A stretch of DNA of 64,000 bases from Humulus lupulus (lineage: Eukaryota; Streptophyta; Magnoliopsida; Rosales; Cannabaceae). Where the stretch lies: NCBI RefSeq assembly GCF_963169125.1, contig NC_084794.1:157490858-157554857 (forward strand), given 5' to 3'. The notes beneath the pieces are model-generated. The model was given only the letters and a program-made list of their open reading frames with translations. It did not search any database and had not been told where the DNA came from. Positions 1 to 11,187 of the stretch are shown here, one piece after another. Numbering within the stretch: the first letter of the stretch is position 1; every line of letters begins with the position of its first letter. Both the position numbers and the translations under genes were made by a program.

Positions 1-985
1 TTTCATCAAAGATGATAATTCTCACATAGCTATTTCTCAAATCTATGTTGATGACATTGTTTTTGGTTCTACTTCTGATCTCAAAGTGTAGGAATTTTTG
101 AAGCAAATACAGGATGAATTTGAGATGAGCATGGTGGCAGAACTGACATTTTTCCTAGGATTGCAGGTCAAGCAGACAGATCAAGGGATTTTTATCTCTC
201 AAAGTAAGTATGCAAAAAAACTTGGTTCACAAGTTTGGGTTGGATACGTCCAAACATGCAAAACACCAATGGCTACTACTGCCAAATTGTCCAAGGATTA
301 AATAGGAGTTAAGGTTGATCCCACACTATACCGAAGCATGATAGGTAGTCTCAACCTCACTACTAGTCGACCTGCCATCTGTTGTAGTTTAGGTGTGTGT
401 GCCAGGTATCAAGGGAATCCAATGGAATCCCATGTGTCAGCAGTCAAATGTACTATTCGTTATGTGAGTGGAGCACTTGAGTATGGTCTATGGAACTCAA
501 GAGAAACTAACTCCAATCTTGTCTGTTTTAGTGATGCTAATTGGGCAGGAAATGCTGATGATAGAATAAGCACAAATGGTGGTTTCTTTTACTTAGGGAA
601 TAAACTGTTGTCATGGCACGACAAAAAACAAAACTCCATTTTCTTATCTACTGCTGAGGCCGAATATATAGCTGTTGGAAGCTGTTGTTCTTAGCTATTG
701 TGGATGAAACAAATGTTGGTCAATTATGGGATAAGTATGGAAACTTTGGTAGTTTTTTGTGATAATACTAGTGCAATAAATATTTATGAAAATCTTGTTC
801 AACACTCTAGGACTAAGAACATTTATATTAGACATCATTTTATCAGGGAACTTGTGGAAAATAAAACCCTAGTTTTGGAATCTGTTGAGATTGCAAAACA
901 AATTGCTGACATTTTCACTAAAGCACTTGATACGGCTAGGTTTGACTCTCTTAGAAAATCTTTGGGAGTTTGTGCTTCAAAATAA
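1..985 (+). pseudogene. Copia RT C-terminus and RNase H remnant (Sirevirus-like)
   Basis: One plus-strand frame runs from the window edge to a stop at 983-985 and is interrupted by three nonsense codons at 89-91, 299-301 and 692-694. It holds the copia RT catalytic Tyr-Val-Asp-Asp (44-55), the RT thumb (FFLGLQVKQ), and RNase H with the FSDANWAG and STAEAEYIA motifs and a late CDNTSAI motif. The C-terminal ending LRKSLGVC is typical of Sirevirus-type Ty1/copia elements. The integrase and most of RT lie outside the window. The stop at 692 sits where relatives have Gln (CAG to TAG). A dead remnant; clade assignment is from motif memory only. Confidence 0.88.
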
Positions 986-1696
986 ATATTTTTTTTATCT
1001 TGCCATTTTCTCATTATGTGTGTGCACATTTCTAGTTATTTTTTCCTAATCTTGAGAATTTTATCAAAATTTTGGTTAGCAGTTTGATTGTAATTTCTGT
1101 TAGATTGTCTAGTTATAAATTTGTTCGTATTTTTCTGAAAATAAAAGAAATATTATATCTCCAAATATTATTTTATACACAAACTGGTGTTTGGTTATCT
1201 CAAATATCTCCTGATTTGTCTCTCAGAATCCTCTTTAGAAAATAGCTACCCACCCTAATGCGCGAAAGACGACATTGAGTAAATTGGAACTGTGTAACTA
1301 AAGTTATGTAGATGATACTCTACCATTGAAAAAGGGCTACCATTTTTGTGGTGTGAAAGCTTCTATTTTGGATACAAATTTTAAAAAATACACCCAGCTT
1401 GAGTTAAAACATAAAAATAAAAGAGAGAAAATCTTTATAAAAACTAAAAAGTTCATTTTTTGAGTATCTAAAGAATTTTTGGTAGAATAATCTTGAATTT
1501 AATTCTTGAAAAATATAACCTTATTTCTAAATAGATTATCTAATTGTTTAATTAGTTCAAAATATTGCTAATCATTATATTGAATTATTTCACTATTTTT
1601 GCATAGGTGACAAAGTTATTGAGCACCAAATCAAGGGACATCATTTTTGACAATTTTTGTTTATTTAATATAAAAAATGATAAATAAAATAATAAA
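986..1696 (+). other. AT-rich 3' noncoding tail of the first copia remnant
   Basis: About 700 bp of AT-rich sequence follows the RNase H stop. No ORF or RNA gene is visible. In Sirevirus-like elements a noncoding stretch lies between the RNase H stop and the polypurine tract of the 3' LTR, which fits this position. Confidence 0.5.
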
Positions 1697-1741
1697 GGGG
1701 GGGGGGGGGGGGGGGGCAGGGGGGGGGCAGGGGGGGGGGGG
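1697..1741 (+). repeat. Interrupted poly-G tract
   Basis: Forty-five positions are all G except for two CA interruptions. The tract follows an A-rich run (aataataaag), so it has the layout of an LTR-retrotransposon polypurine tract that has expanded. It could instead be a sequencing or assembly artefact, because long homopolymers are error-prone. Confidence 0.8.
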
Positions 1742-2007
1742 TCTGACCGTATCTTCCATATTGGGAATATTTTTAATTGGTTATTGCCTTAATTCACATA
1801 TCCTATAAACATGGGCCTATATTTTTCACACTTTCCATTTTCAAATTTTGGCACCTATTGTGGTAGTTACCCAAAAGTGTATACACGATCAAATGGGCAG
1901 TTATTACATAAATTTTCCTCTTTTTGCTTTTATAATTTGAATCACAGATCCCTATATAAGCCAATCCCATCACCAAGTCCTTGCACTACTATTCATTCTC
2001 GTTTATC

Positions 2008-2040
<33 letters not shown>

Positions 2041-2081
2041 TTGTGTTTGTGCTTCTCTCTAAGTTGTTTTTGTAGAGAATA
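1742..2081 (+). promoter_or_regulatory. LTR-like promoter segment with TATA box and CT tract
   Basis: A TATA box (tatataag, 1953-1960) lies about 120 bp before an ATG at 2082, with a CT-rich microsatellite (about 2005-2040) in the presumed leader. Position after a polypurine-like tract suggests this is the 3' LTR of the preceding copia remnant or an adjoining element. LTR termini could not be fixed. Confidence 0.4.
2005..2040 (+). repeat. CT/TCTG microsatellite
   Basis: A pyrimidine tract of CT dinucleotides with interspersed TCTCTG units. Similar CT tracts occur downstream of the TATA box in the copia LTRs at 19200-19255 and 47635-47670, so this looks like a recurring 5'-leader feature. Confidence 0.85.
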
Positions 2082-2547
2082 ATGGTGAAGACCCGAGGAG
2101 TAGGCTCATCCAAGAATGCCATCAAGAGAACTCTGGCAGCCCTTACCCCGAAAGGCTCTCTCTCTCCATGACCAAATGGAGAAAGACGACAGCGACTGCA
2201 CAAACCCTAGAGAAAGGGCCTTGTGATTGCGTGATTCCACCATTAACCGACCCTCTAGTGGCCAAATGGTGGTCAAATATGTTGATGAGAAGCTTTCCTC
2301 TTCATCTAAATCCAAAAAGACCACCAAGTCGATGTCCTCAAACCCTTCAGACTCGACAACTCCAACACCCAAGGGCTCTCATATTCGCAAAGTGCCTCTA
2401 CCCTGTTCGTCCCCAGAAAAAGAAGGTGATGAGTTTGCCACTGAATCTGAGTTTCATGAGTCTGATGATGAAGAAGAATATGCTAGTATGGAGTTGGATT
2501 GTAATTCCCTGGATAACCAAGACCGTTACACTGTGTGTTTTAAATAG
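2082..2547 (+). pseudogene. Unassigned retrotransposon-associated ORF remnant (MVKTRG start)
   Basis: An ATG at 2082 opens a basic peptide beginning MVKTRG and stops at 2169. A second frame from 2227 to 2547 encodes about 106 residues rich in Ser, Lys and Pro, then an acidic stretch (ESDDEEEYASMEL). The pair resembles a frameshifted, low-complexity N-terminal or accessory retrotransposon protein. I do not recognise a domain, and no function is claimed. Confidence 0.3.
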
Positions 2548-2769
2548 TGCGAGACTTGCCAATCAAGTCATTAAAAAAAATATGTGAAACTAATGACACA
2601 AATAGATTAGGTTTAAAAGATATTGGTTATAACCGAATGATTTTCATTAAGATAAATGTTTGGTACATGGGATCCCAAATCAGGGTTTAAACAACATTAT
2701 TACAGAATTTTCAAATCTTACAAATAATCAAGCCACTCTAATGGAAAAATACACGTTTAAGGTTTCCGT

Positions 2770-4030
2770 CCCTGTACAAACCCCCGACCGTGGCGATCGA
2801 GCAGCTGACAATGTACACCTCGCCCCCAGAGCTCTCCAACCCATTGTCAATTCATCTTACCCTTGCCTTTACCTGCACCACGTAGCACCCGTGAGCCAAG
2901 GCCTAACAAGTAAACTATAACGTCATAGCATAATCAATATCAATAATCAAATAGATCATAGAGCATAACCAAATGATTCACAAGACATTAATCAATTATC
3001 CATCAAGCCATAGCGTTCACTTAATCAAGAACACAAGTTGACAAACAAATGATCCAACGTCCAGATACTCAGCAAATTATATACATCAAACCAACAACAG
3101 TACATATGTCATGCAATAACTAGGGTCGACGCCCTTAGGCCACACCCTCCGTAATAAACCACTATCTTTGGCTCACTTTGGCCAAGCCCAGTGTTATACC
3201 CACTGACTCCGACCAGCTTAACCAAGCTCAGTGATTAATAAACTGTCCTCAACTACCAGTGGCTAAGTCGCACTCTGTGCGCAACTATAGATTCCGGCAC
3301 TCTTAGTCCGTTCATCACATTTCCCCATGGCATAATACAATCTCATGACATTCATACAATTATAGGGAGCTCTTAGTCCCAGCATATTCACATGGTTTAT
3401 CACAATCATCTAACAGTGCATACAAATATAGGGAGCACTTAGTCCCATCCTGTCCTCATAAATAGGTGCAGTTTTCTTACCTTTAATTCCAAGTACTTGG
3501 AATAAGAAAGACGACCCCCGAGCACGATCCTGCCCCGAACCCAAGCATACACCTAGTCACAACCATGATAAAGGATTCCAGCAATAATAATATAAAGGTG
3601 TCCGGACAAAGTTCTAGTCTCCGAGACATCAAATTCCACCAAACACGGTAGTGGGATCGATCTCGAGCACCCTAGGTTAGGTTCCCGCGCTTAAAAAATC
3701 CAAAAGGCCAAAAATGCCCTTAAGAGTCGCGGCCCTAGCCCTCCATGCCGCGGCCTACCTCCAACTAGAGGCCTAACCTTCCCAGACAGCAGACACAGGC
3801 CGCGACCCTAAGCTTCCCATGCCGCGACCCGCCCTTCTTCCTGGCACTCACCTGATCTAGGGGGCCGCGACACACCAAGAACAGTGCCGCGACCCGACCC
3901 CTTCAAACCCAGAAAAATCCCCATTTTCAACACTCAAACCTCACTCAAACCCATCCAAATTCATCCTAATGATACAATCCAATTATCACAAACATTCTAA
4001 CATGTTTTCAGCAACATAACCCAGCATGCA
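2770..4030 (-). mobile_element. Antisense chromovirus-type LTR fragment
   Basis: Read on the minus strand this resembles the solo LTR at 13106-15431 and element B's LTR. They share the segment around 2860-2905, whose complement includes ggctcacgggtgct, also seen near 15025-15045 and 25970-25990. It contains repeated 'gggagc(t/a)cttagtccca' blocks and GC-rich CCGCGAC patches (3720-3900). No coding frame, boundaries or TSD are evident. Confidence 0.55.
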
Positions 4031-4049
4031 TCTAACCATTTCCAATAAA

Positions 4050-4436
4050 GTTTCGTATCGCTACATTATTTTGTTGCGGAGTACATGGGGCAGTAAGTTG
4101 TGATAAAATCCCAAGTTTAGTTAAATGATCTTGGAATTGCATATCCAAATATTCTCCACCTCTATCATATCACAAGATCTTTAACATTTTACTTAATTGG
4201 TTCTGAGCCATTGCTAGGAATTCCTTAAACTTTAAAAATGTTTCTTATTTCCTATGCATTAGGTAAAGACATAAGTATCTATAGTAATCATCAATGAAAG
4301 TGCTGAAATACTCAAAACCACCCCTGTATTGTACATTCAAAGGTCCACAAACATCTGAATGAACAAGACCAAGTGGAGCCTTTGTCAAGCAGACTCCTTT
4401 TTTGTTGCATCGTTGGGTAGTTCTTGTCCACATTGA
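4050..4436 (-). pseudogene. Copia integrase core remnant
   Basis: The minus strand encodes a Ty1/copia integrase core: LVHSDVCGPL, then FIDDYYRYLCLY, then after in-frame damage YDRGGEYL and the CTPQQN region. Asp residues of the DDE triad are visible, but the frame contains stops. Downstream integrase and RT are missing, and the fragment joins truncated gypsy sequence at about 4436-4440. It is a different copia copy from the plus-strand integrase at 15891. Confidence 0.8.
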
Positions 4437-4439
4437 GGA

Positions 4440-5164
4440 CCTGGCTTATAATAGATGGAGAAATTCCAACCATGCCCTTATGTAACCAGGCAAAGACGTC
4501 CTAGATTTTCTTTAAAAATTCTACAATCCGTGCCTTAATTTCCACCTTTAGCTCCTTCTCAACTTTAATTATTCTAGTCGGGTACTCCACATCTAGAAGG
4601 ACTTCATCAAGTGCTTCGACTAGTCCTACCCCCATGAAGTCATCCCCAAAGAGAGGATCAATGTATTTTCCCTCGCTTTGGGAAACTTGCTAAAATAAAA
4701 AATCTTCGTTATAAGGAGCCCCTGACTCTAGTAGACTATTTATTTCAACGTCAACTTCCTTGTTGACAACCTTATCGACTCCTGCCTTCTTTTTGCAGCA
4801 GGCTTACTACCATGTTTTTTATGCATGGTCCTTTCTTTGCCTTGAGCATTGACGTATAATAGCATTCTCATGCCTCCCTTTGGTTACCTTGTACGCATCC
4901 TTGCCCTGCGCTTGTAGGGAACTTCAAGGATAGATGCCAGATAGATACTGCTGCATGTAACACCTTCAGGAGGGGTCTCCCGAGTACTACATTGTAAGCT
5001 GATGAGCAATCTTCCACCAGGAACTCTGTCATCATAGTCTCGTGCCTGGGGGCATCCCCCACTGTGACCAGTAGTTTGATAGTTCCTACTGGTGCTAGGC
5101 ATTCTCTTGTGAATCGATATATCACTTGGGAACACGGTGTCAGGTCCTTGACCGTGAGCTTCAT
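4440..5164 (-). pseudogene. Element A protease and RT-leader remnant (Ty3/gypsy Tat)
   Basis: Minus-strand residues at 4868-5164 (TIKLLVTVGD, DCSSAYNVVLGRPLL, KFPTSAG) align motif by motif with element C's protease region (TIELVITLGD, DCSAAYNAILGRPTL, KFPTSTG). The stretch down to 4440 corresponds to the segment just before RT (DVFAW...GISPSII) and contains a stop. RT proper, RNase H, integrase and the 3' LTR are absent, so A is truncated at 4440. Several frame breaks; not functional. Confidence 0.8.
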
Positions 5165-7315
5165 CTTCTCGAGGAATGATATGTAGATGATATCTACTCA
5201 GCTTCCTGTCTCCACCAAGAATCTCTTCACTCGGGCATAAGTGATTTGAATCGTAAGGAACAGAGGGTCATTGTGGGGGTACCTCACGTGGTTGACGTCA
5301 TCCTTTGTAAAAGTGAGAATTTCACTTTCGTACTTTGGATTTTTTTGGAGTCCGCTCCTCGACCACCATGCACTGGGAAGACTCCCCTACCTCATGTCTT
5401 AGGGTCCTTTCATATCGCTCCCGAGCATTATTACTGTTGCCTGCTATGTGGGGCCCTCCACATATGGTATCTAGCCTGAAGTCTATGGCTGCCGGCTCCA
5501 GTGGTGGACTCCCTTTCCTTCAAAATTCTGGATTCCTGCTCAGGGTTTCGGTCTTGACTCGGTACCTTGTGAGTTTTCTTGATCGGGGAAGAAACTCTAT
5601 CTCATCCTTCAATTGTTTGCACTCATTTGTATCATGCCCATAATCATTATGGAAATGAAAAAACTTATTCTTGTCTCTCTTTCCTTCTAAACGCAAGGGT
5701 GGTGGATTTTAGTATGGTACCTCCTGGTATGTATCTAAGTAAATCTGAACCCTTGATGTAGTCAGAACGATATAATTAGTGAACCTGGGCTGGTAGGGCT
5801 GATGCGTAGGCTGTTTGTCAGCGAGTGTTGACTTAGCTTTCTTCTATCCACCCTGCTCGGCACCTGAGGTATTCCTCTTCTTATCGTTTCCCCCATTGCC
5901 GCCCTGAGGGTTTGCACCGTTCTTATTTGAATTGACAGTGGTCAGATAGTTTATGGCTTTTTCTTCCTTCATGATAGTGTCATCTAGCTTCATGTATTCG
6001 TTTGCTCGGTCTAGGAACTCCTGCAAGGTGTTGAAGGGGTTCCTATGTATGCTATCCCACAAGGGAATACGATAAATTATTCCTGCCGAGATGGCAATGA
6101 ACTTCCCTTCTTCTCCTACTATGGACACTCAGTTTGCCTCTATCATGAATCTCTGAATGTAGTCCTTCAGGGATTCATCCTTCCCTTGCTTGATGTCCAG
6201 CACTAAACACCTTGCAAAATTCCTCCTGAACTGCTCCTAGGAAGTGATGGATCTAGGTTTGAATTTCCAATACCATTCTTGAGCTGAGTTATAGAGAGTG
6301 GTAGGGAATACCCTGCACCTATAATCATGCTCCACACCAAGTAACTCCATCTGATCCTCGAACATCCCAATGTGTCGTACTGGGTCCTCTTTCCCAGTGT
6401 ATGTTGGGAGTTTCGAGGTCTTGTATTTCGGTGGTGGTTGAGCAGCTTGGATTTTTAGTATTGAACGGACTCCCACTTCTATGTGCCAGCTCGATATTGG
6501 AAGGTTTCTTTGTCAAACCCTTAAAAGCCATGACGAGTGCATCTATTAGATCCTGCACTACTGGTGGGATTGCTACTCTAGGTGGCGTAGGCGTCCCTGG
6601 TACCCTCCTGAGCATTGGTCCTCCTATTGATGACTTCCCTCAGATCCTGAGGTTGTGCATCTTTTCTGAGTCTATCAAAAATGGTTTCAGTGTTGTTCAT
6701 CGATTCCTTTCCCTTGCAAGACTGAGGGTGTAGGGGTGGTAGGTTCGCCTTGCCCTTGTCAGTGTGACCCTACCCCGAGCCTTTACTTCTACATGACTTT
6801 GAGATTTTGAGCGCCATTTCCATTTCTGTCACACCTCTCAGATGTTTGACCCTTATTTCCTGCATTGTTTCGTCTGTGCCCCTAGGAGGGGGCCTTTGTG
6901 TTGGTAACACTCCTACTCTGAGGTGAAGTGTTATTCTTCTTATTCATGGAGGAGGCAGTCTTGGATTGTGCCACTTCATCTTGTCTCTAGAAAATTGGTT
7001 CGAAGAGCATCCTTGGGGTTTGACTTCTCCCCTGGGACTCCCTATTACTGTTGTCTCGCATTCCTGCTACTTTGGCCTGAACCTCCCTCATTGCCTGAGC
7101 TGCAGCTTCAGCGTTAGCTCAAGCTAATTGAATATCCACCTCTAGGGCCACAACAGACTCCTGGTGCCTCCGGTTAGCTTCCTGCTCCCTTTGGATCATC
7201 CTCTAGACCTGCTCATTTATCTCCCATTGTTGCCATTCCATAGTTGCCCTCTGGAGGGAAATTTTTGCAGCAAAGGCCTCCTGCCTCGCCAGAATTTGCA
7301 CCATCTCCTCCTTGT
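5165..7315 (-). pseudogene. Element A gag remnant (Tat gypsy)
   Basis: Reading right to left: a Gln/Glu-rich N-terminal region (7315-6480); a retrotransposon gag capsid core at 6237-6476 (YTGKEDPVRHI, CRVFPTTL, AQEWYWKF); its continuation at 5844-6128 (EFLDRANEYM, KLDD); and a zinc-finger-like FHNDYGHDTNEC region near 5620-5680. Many stops and frameshifts. The first codons of this gag lie beyond the LINE, at 12307-12393. Confidence 0.85.
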
Positions 7316-7331
7316 AAGCATCCTGTGGATC
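7316..7331. repeat. LINE target-site duplication, left copy
   Basis: aagcatcctgtggatc is repeated at 12291-12306 immediately after the LINE poly(A). The undisturbed paralogous site is near 17090-17105 (two mismatches), which confirms these 16 bp were single-copy before insertion. Confidence 0.93.
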
Positions 7332-7400
7332 AAAAAAGGAAAAGTAAATAATAATAAAGCAGTAACAAAGAGGTTTTCTCTCTCGGTTCCTCCTTCTCCC

Positions 7401-8507
7401 ATGGCGAACAAGGAGAAGTCGATCAGGAAGCCAGTGACCAGATCTGAGGCTCAAGGTCTGCCTTCAATCCAAATTGCTGAGAGTGAGGCTGTTTGCGAAG
7501 AGGTTTGTGATGAGGTTAATGTTCAGACGCAGGGGAAACTTCTATATGAGCCCGATGTAGGGGAGATTGCTGCTGATGGTGTTCAGGATGAAGTTCTAAA
7601 TGAAGATGGGGCTACTGCTACTAGCTGGGCGGACAAGGTGGAGACGAGAGATTTTCAATCTTCAACCCAACAGCATTGGAATCATTTTAAGTCGGGTAAT
7701 ATGTCCTTTAGTGAACAGAGCCTAGAGTTTACTGAACCAGTAACTAAGGATGGTAAGAGGATAGCCCTAATAGATGAGGAGGAAGTGAGAATTCAGGCAA
7801 CTAATTGGAATACAACAAACATCTGTATGGTTCTTGGAGCTAACCCTCCAATGGCTGTGTTTGAAGGGTTTATCAAGAGAGTCTGGGAACATCTAGGAAT
7901 TGCTCAAATTTCTAGGATTAGTATGGGGCTAATTATGGTCAAGTTTAATGATGAGGCTACTAAAAATCATGTACTGGAGACTGGTTGTATTCACTTTGAC
8001 AGAAAGCCTGTGATTGTTCGTCCTTGGACCACGGATTTGAATGCAATAAGATTAATTCGTTCAGTTCCCTTATGGATTCGTTTGAATTATCTTGGTCTTC
8101 AATACTGGGGAATCAAATTCCTAAGTGCATTAGTGAGCACTATAGGCAAACCGATTATGCTTGATAAATTCACTCGGGAGAGATCTCGTGTTCAGTTTGC
8201 TAGGATATTGGTGGAGGTTGAACTCTCAGATAATCCTCCTAGGGTTATTCATTATTTTAATGAACAAGGTCAACTAGTGAAGCAAGGAGTTGAATATGAG
8301 TGGCTGCCAACCAAGTGCAAAAATTGTGAGGGTTATGGTCATTCAATGTCTGAATGCCGTAAGGAACAGAGGCAACCACTGGGGCCGAAAGTTTCTCTTC
8401 CTCATATTTCTGAAGGTAACGACAGGGATACATGCAAGCTAGGAGTTTCATTAGGTTCAGGATTGGATAAGGGGAAGTTGGTGGATGTTGTTGCTGGACA
8501 AGGGTAG
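7401..8507 (+). CDS. LINE ORF1 protein (DUF4283-like, CCHC zinc knuckle)
   Basis: An open frame of 368 codons. I start it at ATG 7401 (MANKEKSIRK) because the upstream extension reads through the target site and element A sequence. An acidic N-terminal third contains TSWADKVE. A central DUF4283-like (RRM-related) region includes ICMVLGANPP and RPWTTDLNA. A CX2CX4HX4C knuckle (CKNCEGYGHSMSEC) lies at about residues 306-319. In plant L1 elements this protein binds the LINE RNA and forms the RNP with ORF2. ORF1 is intact, unlike ORF2, which lies 239 bp downstream. Confidence 0.9.
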   Translation: MANKEKSIRKPVTRSEAQGLPSIQIAESEAVCEEVCDEVNVQTQGKLLYEPDVGEIAADGVQDEVLNEDGATATSWADKVETRDFQSSTQQHWNHFKSGNMSFSEQSLEFTEPVTKDGKRIALIDEEEVRIQATNWNTTNICMVLGANPPMAVFEGFIKRVWEHLGIAQISRISMGLIMVKFNDEATKNHVLETGCIHFDRKPVIVRPWTTDLNAIRLIRSVPLWIRLNYLGLQYWGIKFLSALVSTIGKPIMLDKFTRERSRVQFARILVEVELSDNPPRVIHYFNEQGQLVKQGVEYEWLPTKCKNCEGYGHSMSECRKEQRQPLGPKVSLPHISEGNDRDTCKLGVSLGSGLDKGKLVDVVAGQG

Positions 8508-8745
8508 TCTTCAGGTGTAAAGGAGAGGCAAGAGGAGGTTACTAATGATGGGGGGTTAACAGCTAAGGCTACGTGGCAGACTCCTAAGAAGTTAGGATCT
8601 CAAAATAGACCTGGACAAAGAGATAGTACAAGCAAGGCTGGACAACCAGGACGGGTCCAAAGGAAAAAATTGATAACTGGATTTGGGGTACTGCAGGATC
8701 AGACAGAGGGGAATGTTGGGGACAGGGGTATTTTACAATCATCTA

Positions 8746-11187
8746 ATGGATAATTTTAATGTACTTAGTTGGAATATAAGGGGCTTGAATAACCCAAAAA
8801 AGCATATTGCTATGTTAGATATTTGTAGCAAAAATAAAATAGGGATTGGTGCTATCTTAGAAACTAAAATGAAGGGAGAAAAAATTCAGGACTTAATGAG
8901 GAATAAGTTCAGAAACTGGGACTTTTTTTCTAGTTCAGTGACTGAAGGAAGAATTTTGTTAATTTGGAGGAAAGGTTTTGTCAAAGTTAGTGTATTAAAA
9001 GAGGATGCTCAATTTGTTCACTGTTTGGTTAAAATGGCAGGTCATAAACAGGTTTTTTACATCACCTTTGTGTATGGGAGGAACACTTTGGAGGAGAGGA
9101 AGTGTTTATGGCAAGGTATTACTCAGCTTGTTCAGCCAGTGCATTCTTGGATGTTTTTAGGAGATTTTAATGCTGTTTTCACAGTGAAAGATAGGAGTGG
9201 GGGTAAGCCTATTTCTCAGTTGGAAATGGTTGATTCTGCTACTTGGTATGCCTCGAACTATCTGGAAGTTCTTAAAAGTACTGGGTCATTCTTTACTTGG
9301 ACTAATAATCAAGAGGGAGTGTCCAGAATTTATTCCAAAATAGACCATGTGTTTGTTAATGAGGTTTGGGCTGTGGACTTCCCTAATACTAATGCTGTTT
9401 TTAAACGGGAAACTAATTCTGATCACTGTTCTTGTACCATTTCTGTTCTTCCAATTGAGAACTTAGGGATTAAACCTTTTAGATTCTATATCTTTTGGAC
9501 TGAGCATGTTCATTTTAAGCAGCTGGTTTTGGATTGTTGGAAGCAGCCGATGAAGGGATCTGGGTTGAAGTTAATATACTTGAAGACAATGAGGCTTAAG
9601 CATAAACTTAAAAGGTTTAACATGGACCAAGTTGGAGATATAGGGGTTCAATTTCAGAAAGCTAAAGATGAATTTCAGAATGCTTTATACTTTGCTCAAC
9701 TTCATCCTACTGATATGATCTGCCAAGAAGAAGTTAAAGTTGCAGTTGCGAAGTTCAGAGTTCAGGAAAAAAGCTATTACAGCTTTTTAACTCAAAGGAG
9801 TAAGATTAGGTGGCTGAATCAAGGGGACATGAATACAGTGTTTTTCTTCGCCTATATGAAGAAACGCAGAGAAGATAATAGAATAGCCACATTCATCAAT
9901 GATCAAGGTAGGGTGGTGGATAACTACTCGGAAGTTGTTGCTCATTTTCTGAACAATTTTCAGGGAATTATGGGAAGTCCCAGTTTGGTTTCTAAGGGCA
10001 TTAACAGTAATATTGTGGATATGGGAGCTAAGTTGAACCTAGACCAGCAGCTATTATTATTGCAACCGTTCACTCAAAAGGAAATTCATGATGCTATGTT
10101 TAGTATTTCTATTATCAAGTCACCTGGTCCTGATGGTTTTGGGTCAGCGTTTTATAAGGTGATGTGGCCGGATATAGGGGAGGAGGTTTGTAGAGCGATT
10201 CGCCAATTTTTTGAGACAAGTTTTATCCCTGAAGAGGTGCTGAATACTTCTTTATCTTTGGTCCCTAAAGTTGAGACTCCTAACCGGGCTGTGGATTTTA
10301 GACCTATTGCTTGTTGCTCAACCTTGTATAAATGTGTTTCACAGCTACTTTGTTCTCGGTTAGCCAAAGTCCTCCCTGTTTTAGTTCACTCTAATCAGGG
10401 AACATTTATTCAAGGTAGATCAATAGGCCATAACGTTCTCATTTGTCAAGATATCATCAAGAATTACCGAAGATCATCTATTTCACCTCGGTGCGCTATT
10501 AAAGTTGACATAAGTAAAGCCTATGATACAGTAGATTGGAGGTTTATTGAGGATCTCCTTAAGGCGTTATGCTTTCCTTCTAGATTCATTGGCTGGATAA
10601 TGACTTGTATTTCTAAAACTTCTTATTCCTTAATTATGAATGGAAGGATTCAAGGCAATTTCAAAGGGGCGAAGGGGCTGCAACAAGGGGATCCTATTTC
10701 CCTTCTTTTATTTGTCTTAGTTATGGAATATTTGACTCGTAGTCTTCATTTAGCTGCGCAGAACTTAGCCTTCAGATTCCATCCTTTATGTAAGAATCTT
10801 AAGCTCATTAGCCTTTGTTTTGCTGATGACTTGTTAATTTTTTGTAAAGGGGTGTTATCTTCAGTTAAAATCATCAAGAGTGTGTTGGGGGAGTTTAGCT
10901 CTGTGACTGGTTTGCAGATTAATGAGAGTAAATCTCAGGTATTTTATGGGGGGATTTCAGCTTCTGACCGTGAGTTGATGTTAGCTGAGTTGAATCTTGC
11001 TAAGGGGGTTTTTCCCTTGAAGTATCTTGGAGTCCCAATGAGACCTACAAAATGGAAGCATGAAGATTGTGAAGTCATCATTCAAAAAATAAAAATAAGA
11101 TTACACACTTGGGCTAGTAGACATCTATCTTTTGCAGGCAGAATACAGCTTATTCATTCTGTTTTGTTTGGTCTAAGGAATTATTAG
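8746..11187 (+). pseudogene. LINE ORF2: endonuclease and reverse transcriptase, prematurely stopped
   Basis: The best start is ATG 8746 (MDNFNVLSWNIRG), giving 813 codons to a TAG at 11185-11187. An APE-type endonuclease comes first (LSWNIRGLNN, ETKM, GDFNAV, SDHC), then a non-LTR RT (KSPGPDGFG, FRPIACC, KVDISKAYDTVDW, QQGDP, FADD at about residues 692-695). All visible catalytic motifs are present. The stop falls in the RT thumb/connector; homologous sequence continues to 12119 in pieces, so the chain lacks the C-terminal third. The stop sits where relatives usually have Trp (TGG to TAG). Confidence 0.92.

Noticed and set aside
7164..7400. N-terminal extension of LINE ORF1 upstream of 7401
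   Set aside because: It translates through element A sequence and the TSD, so it cannot belong to the LINE protein.
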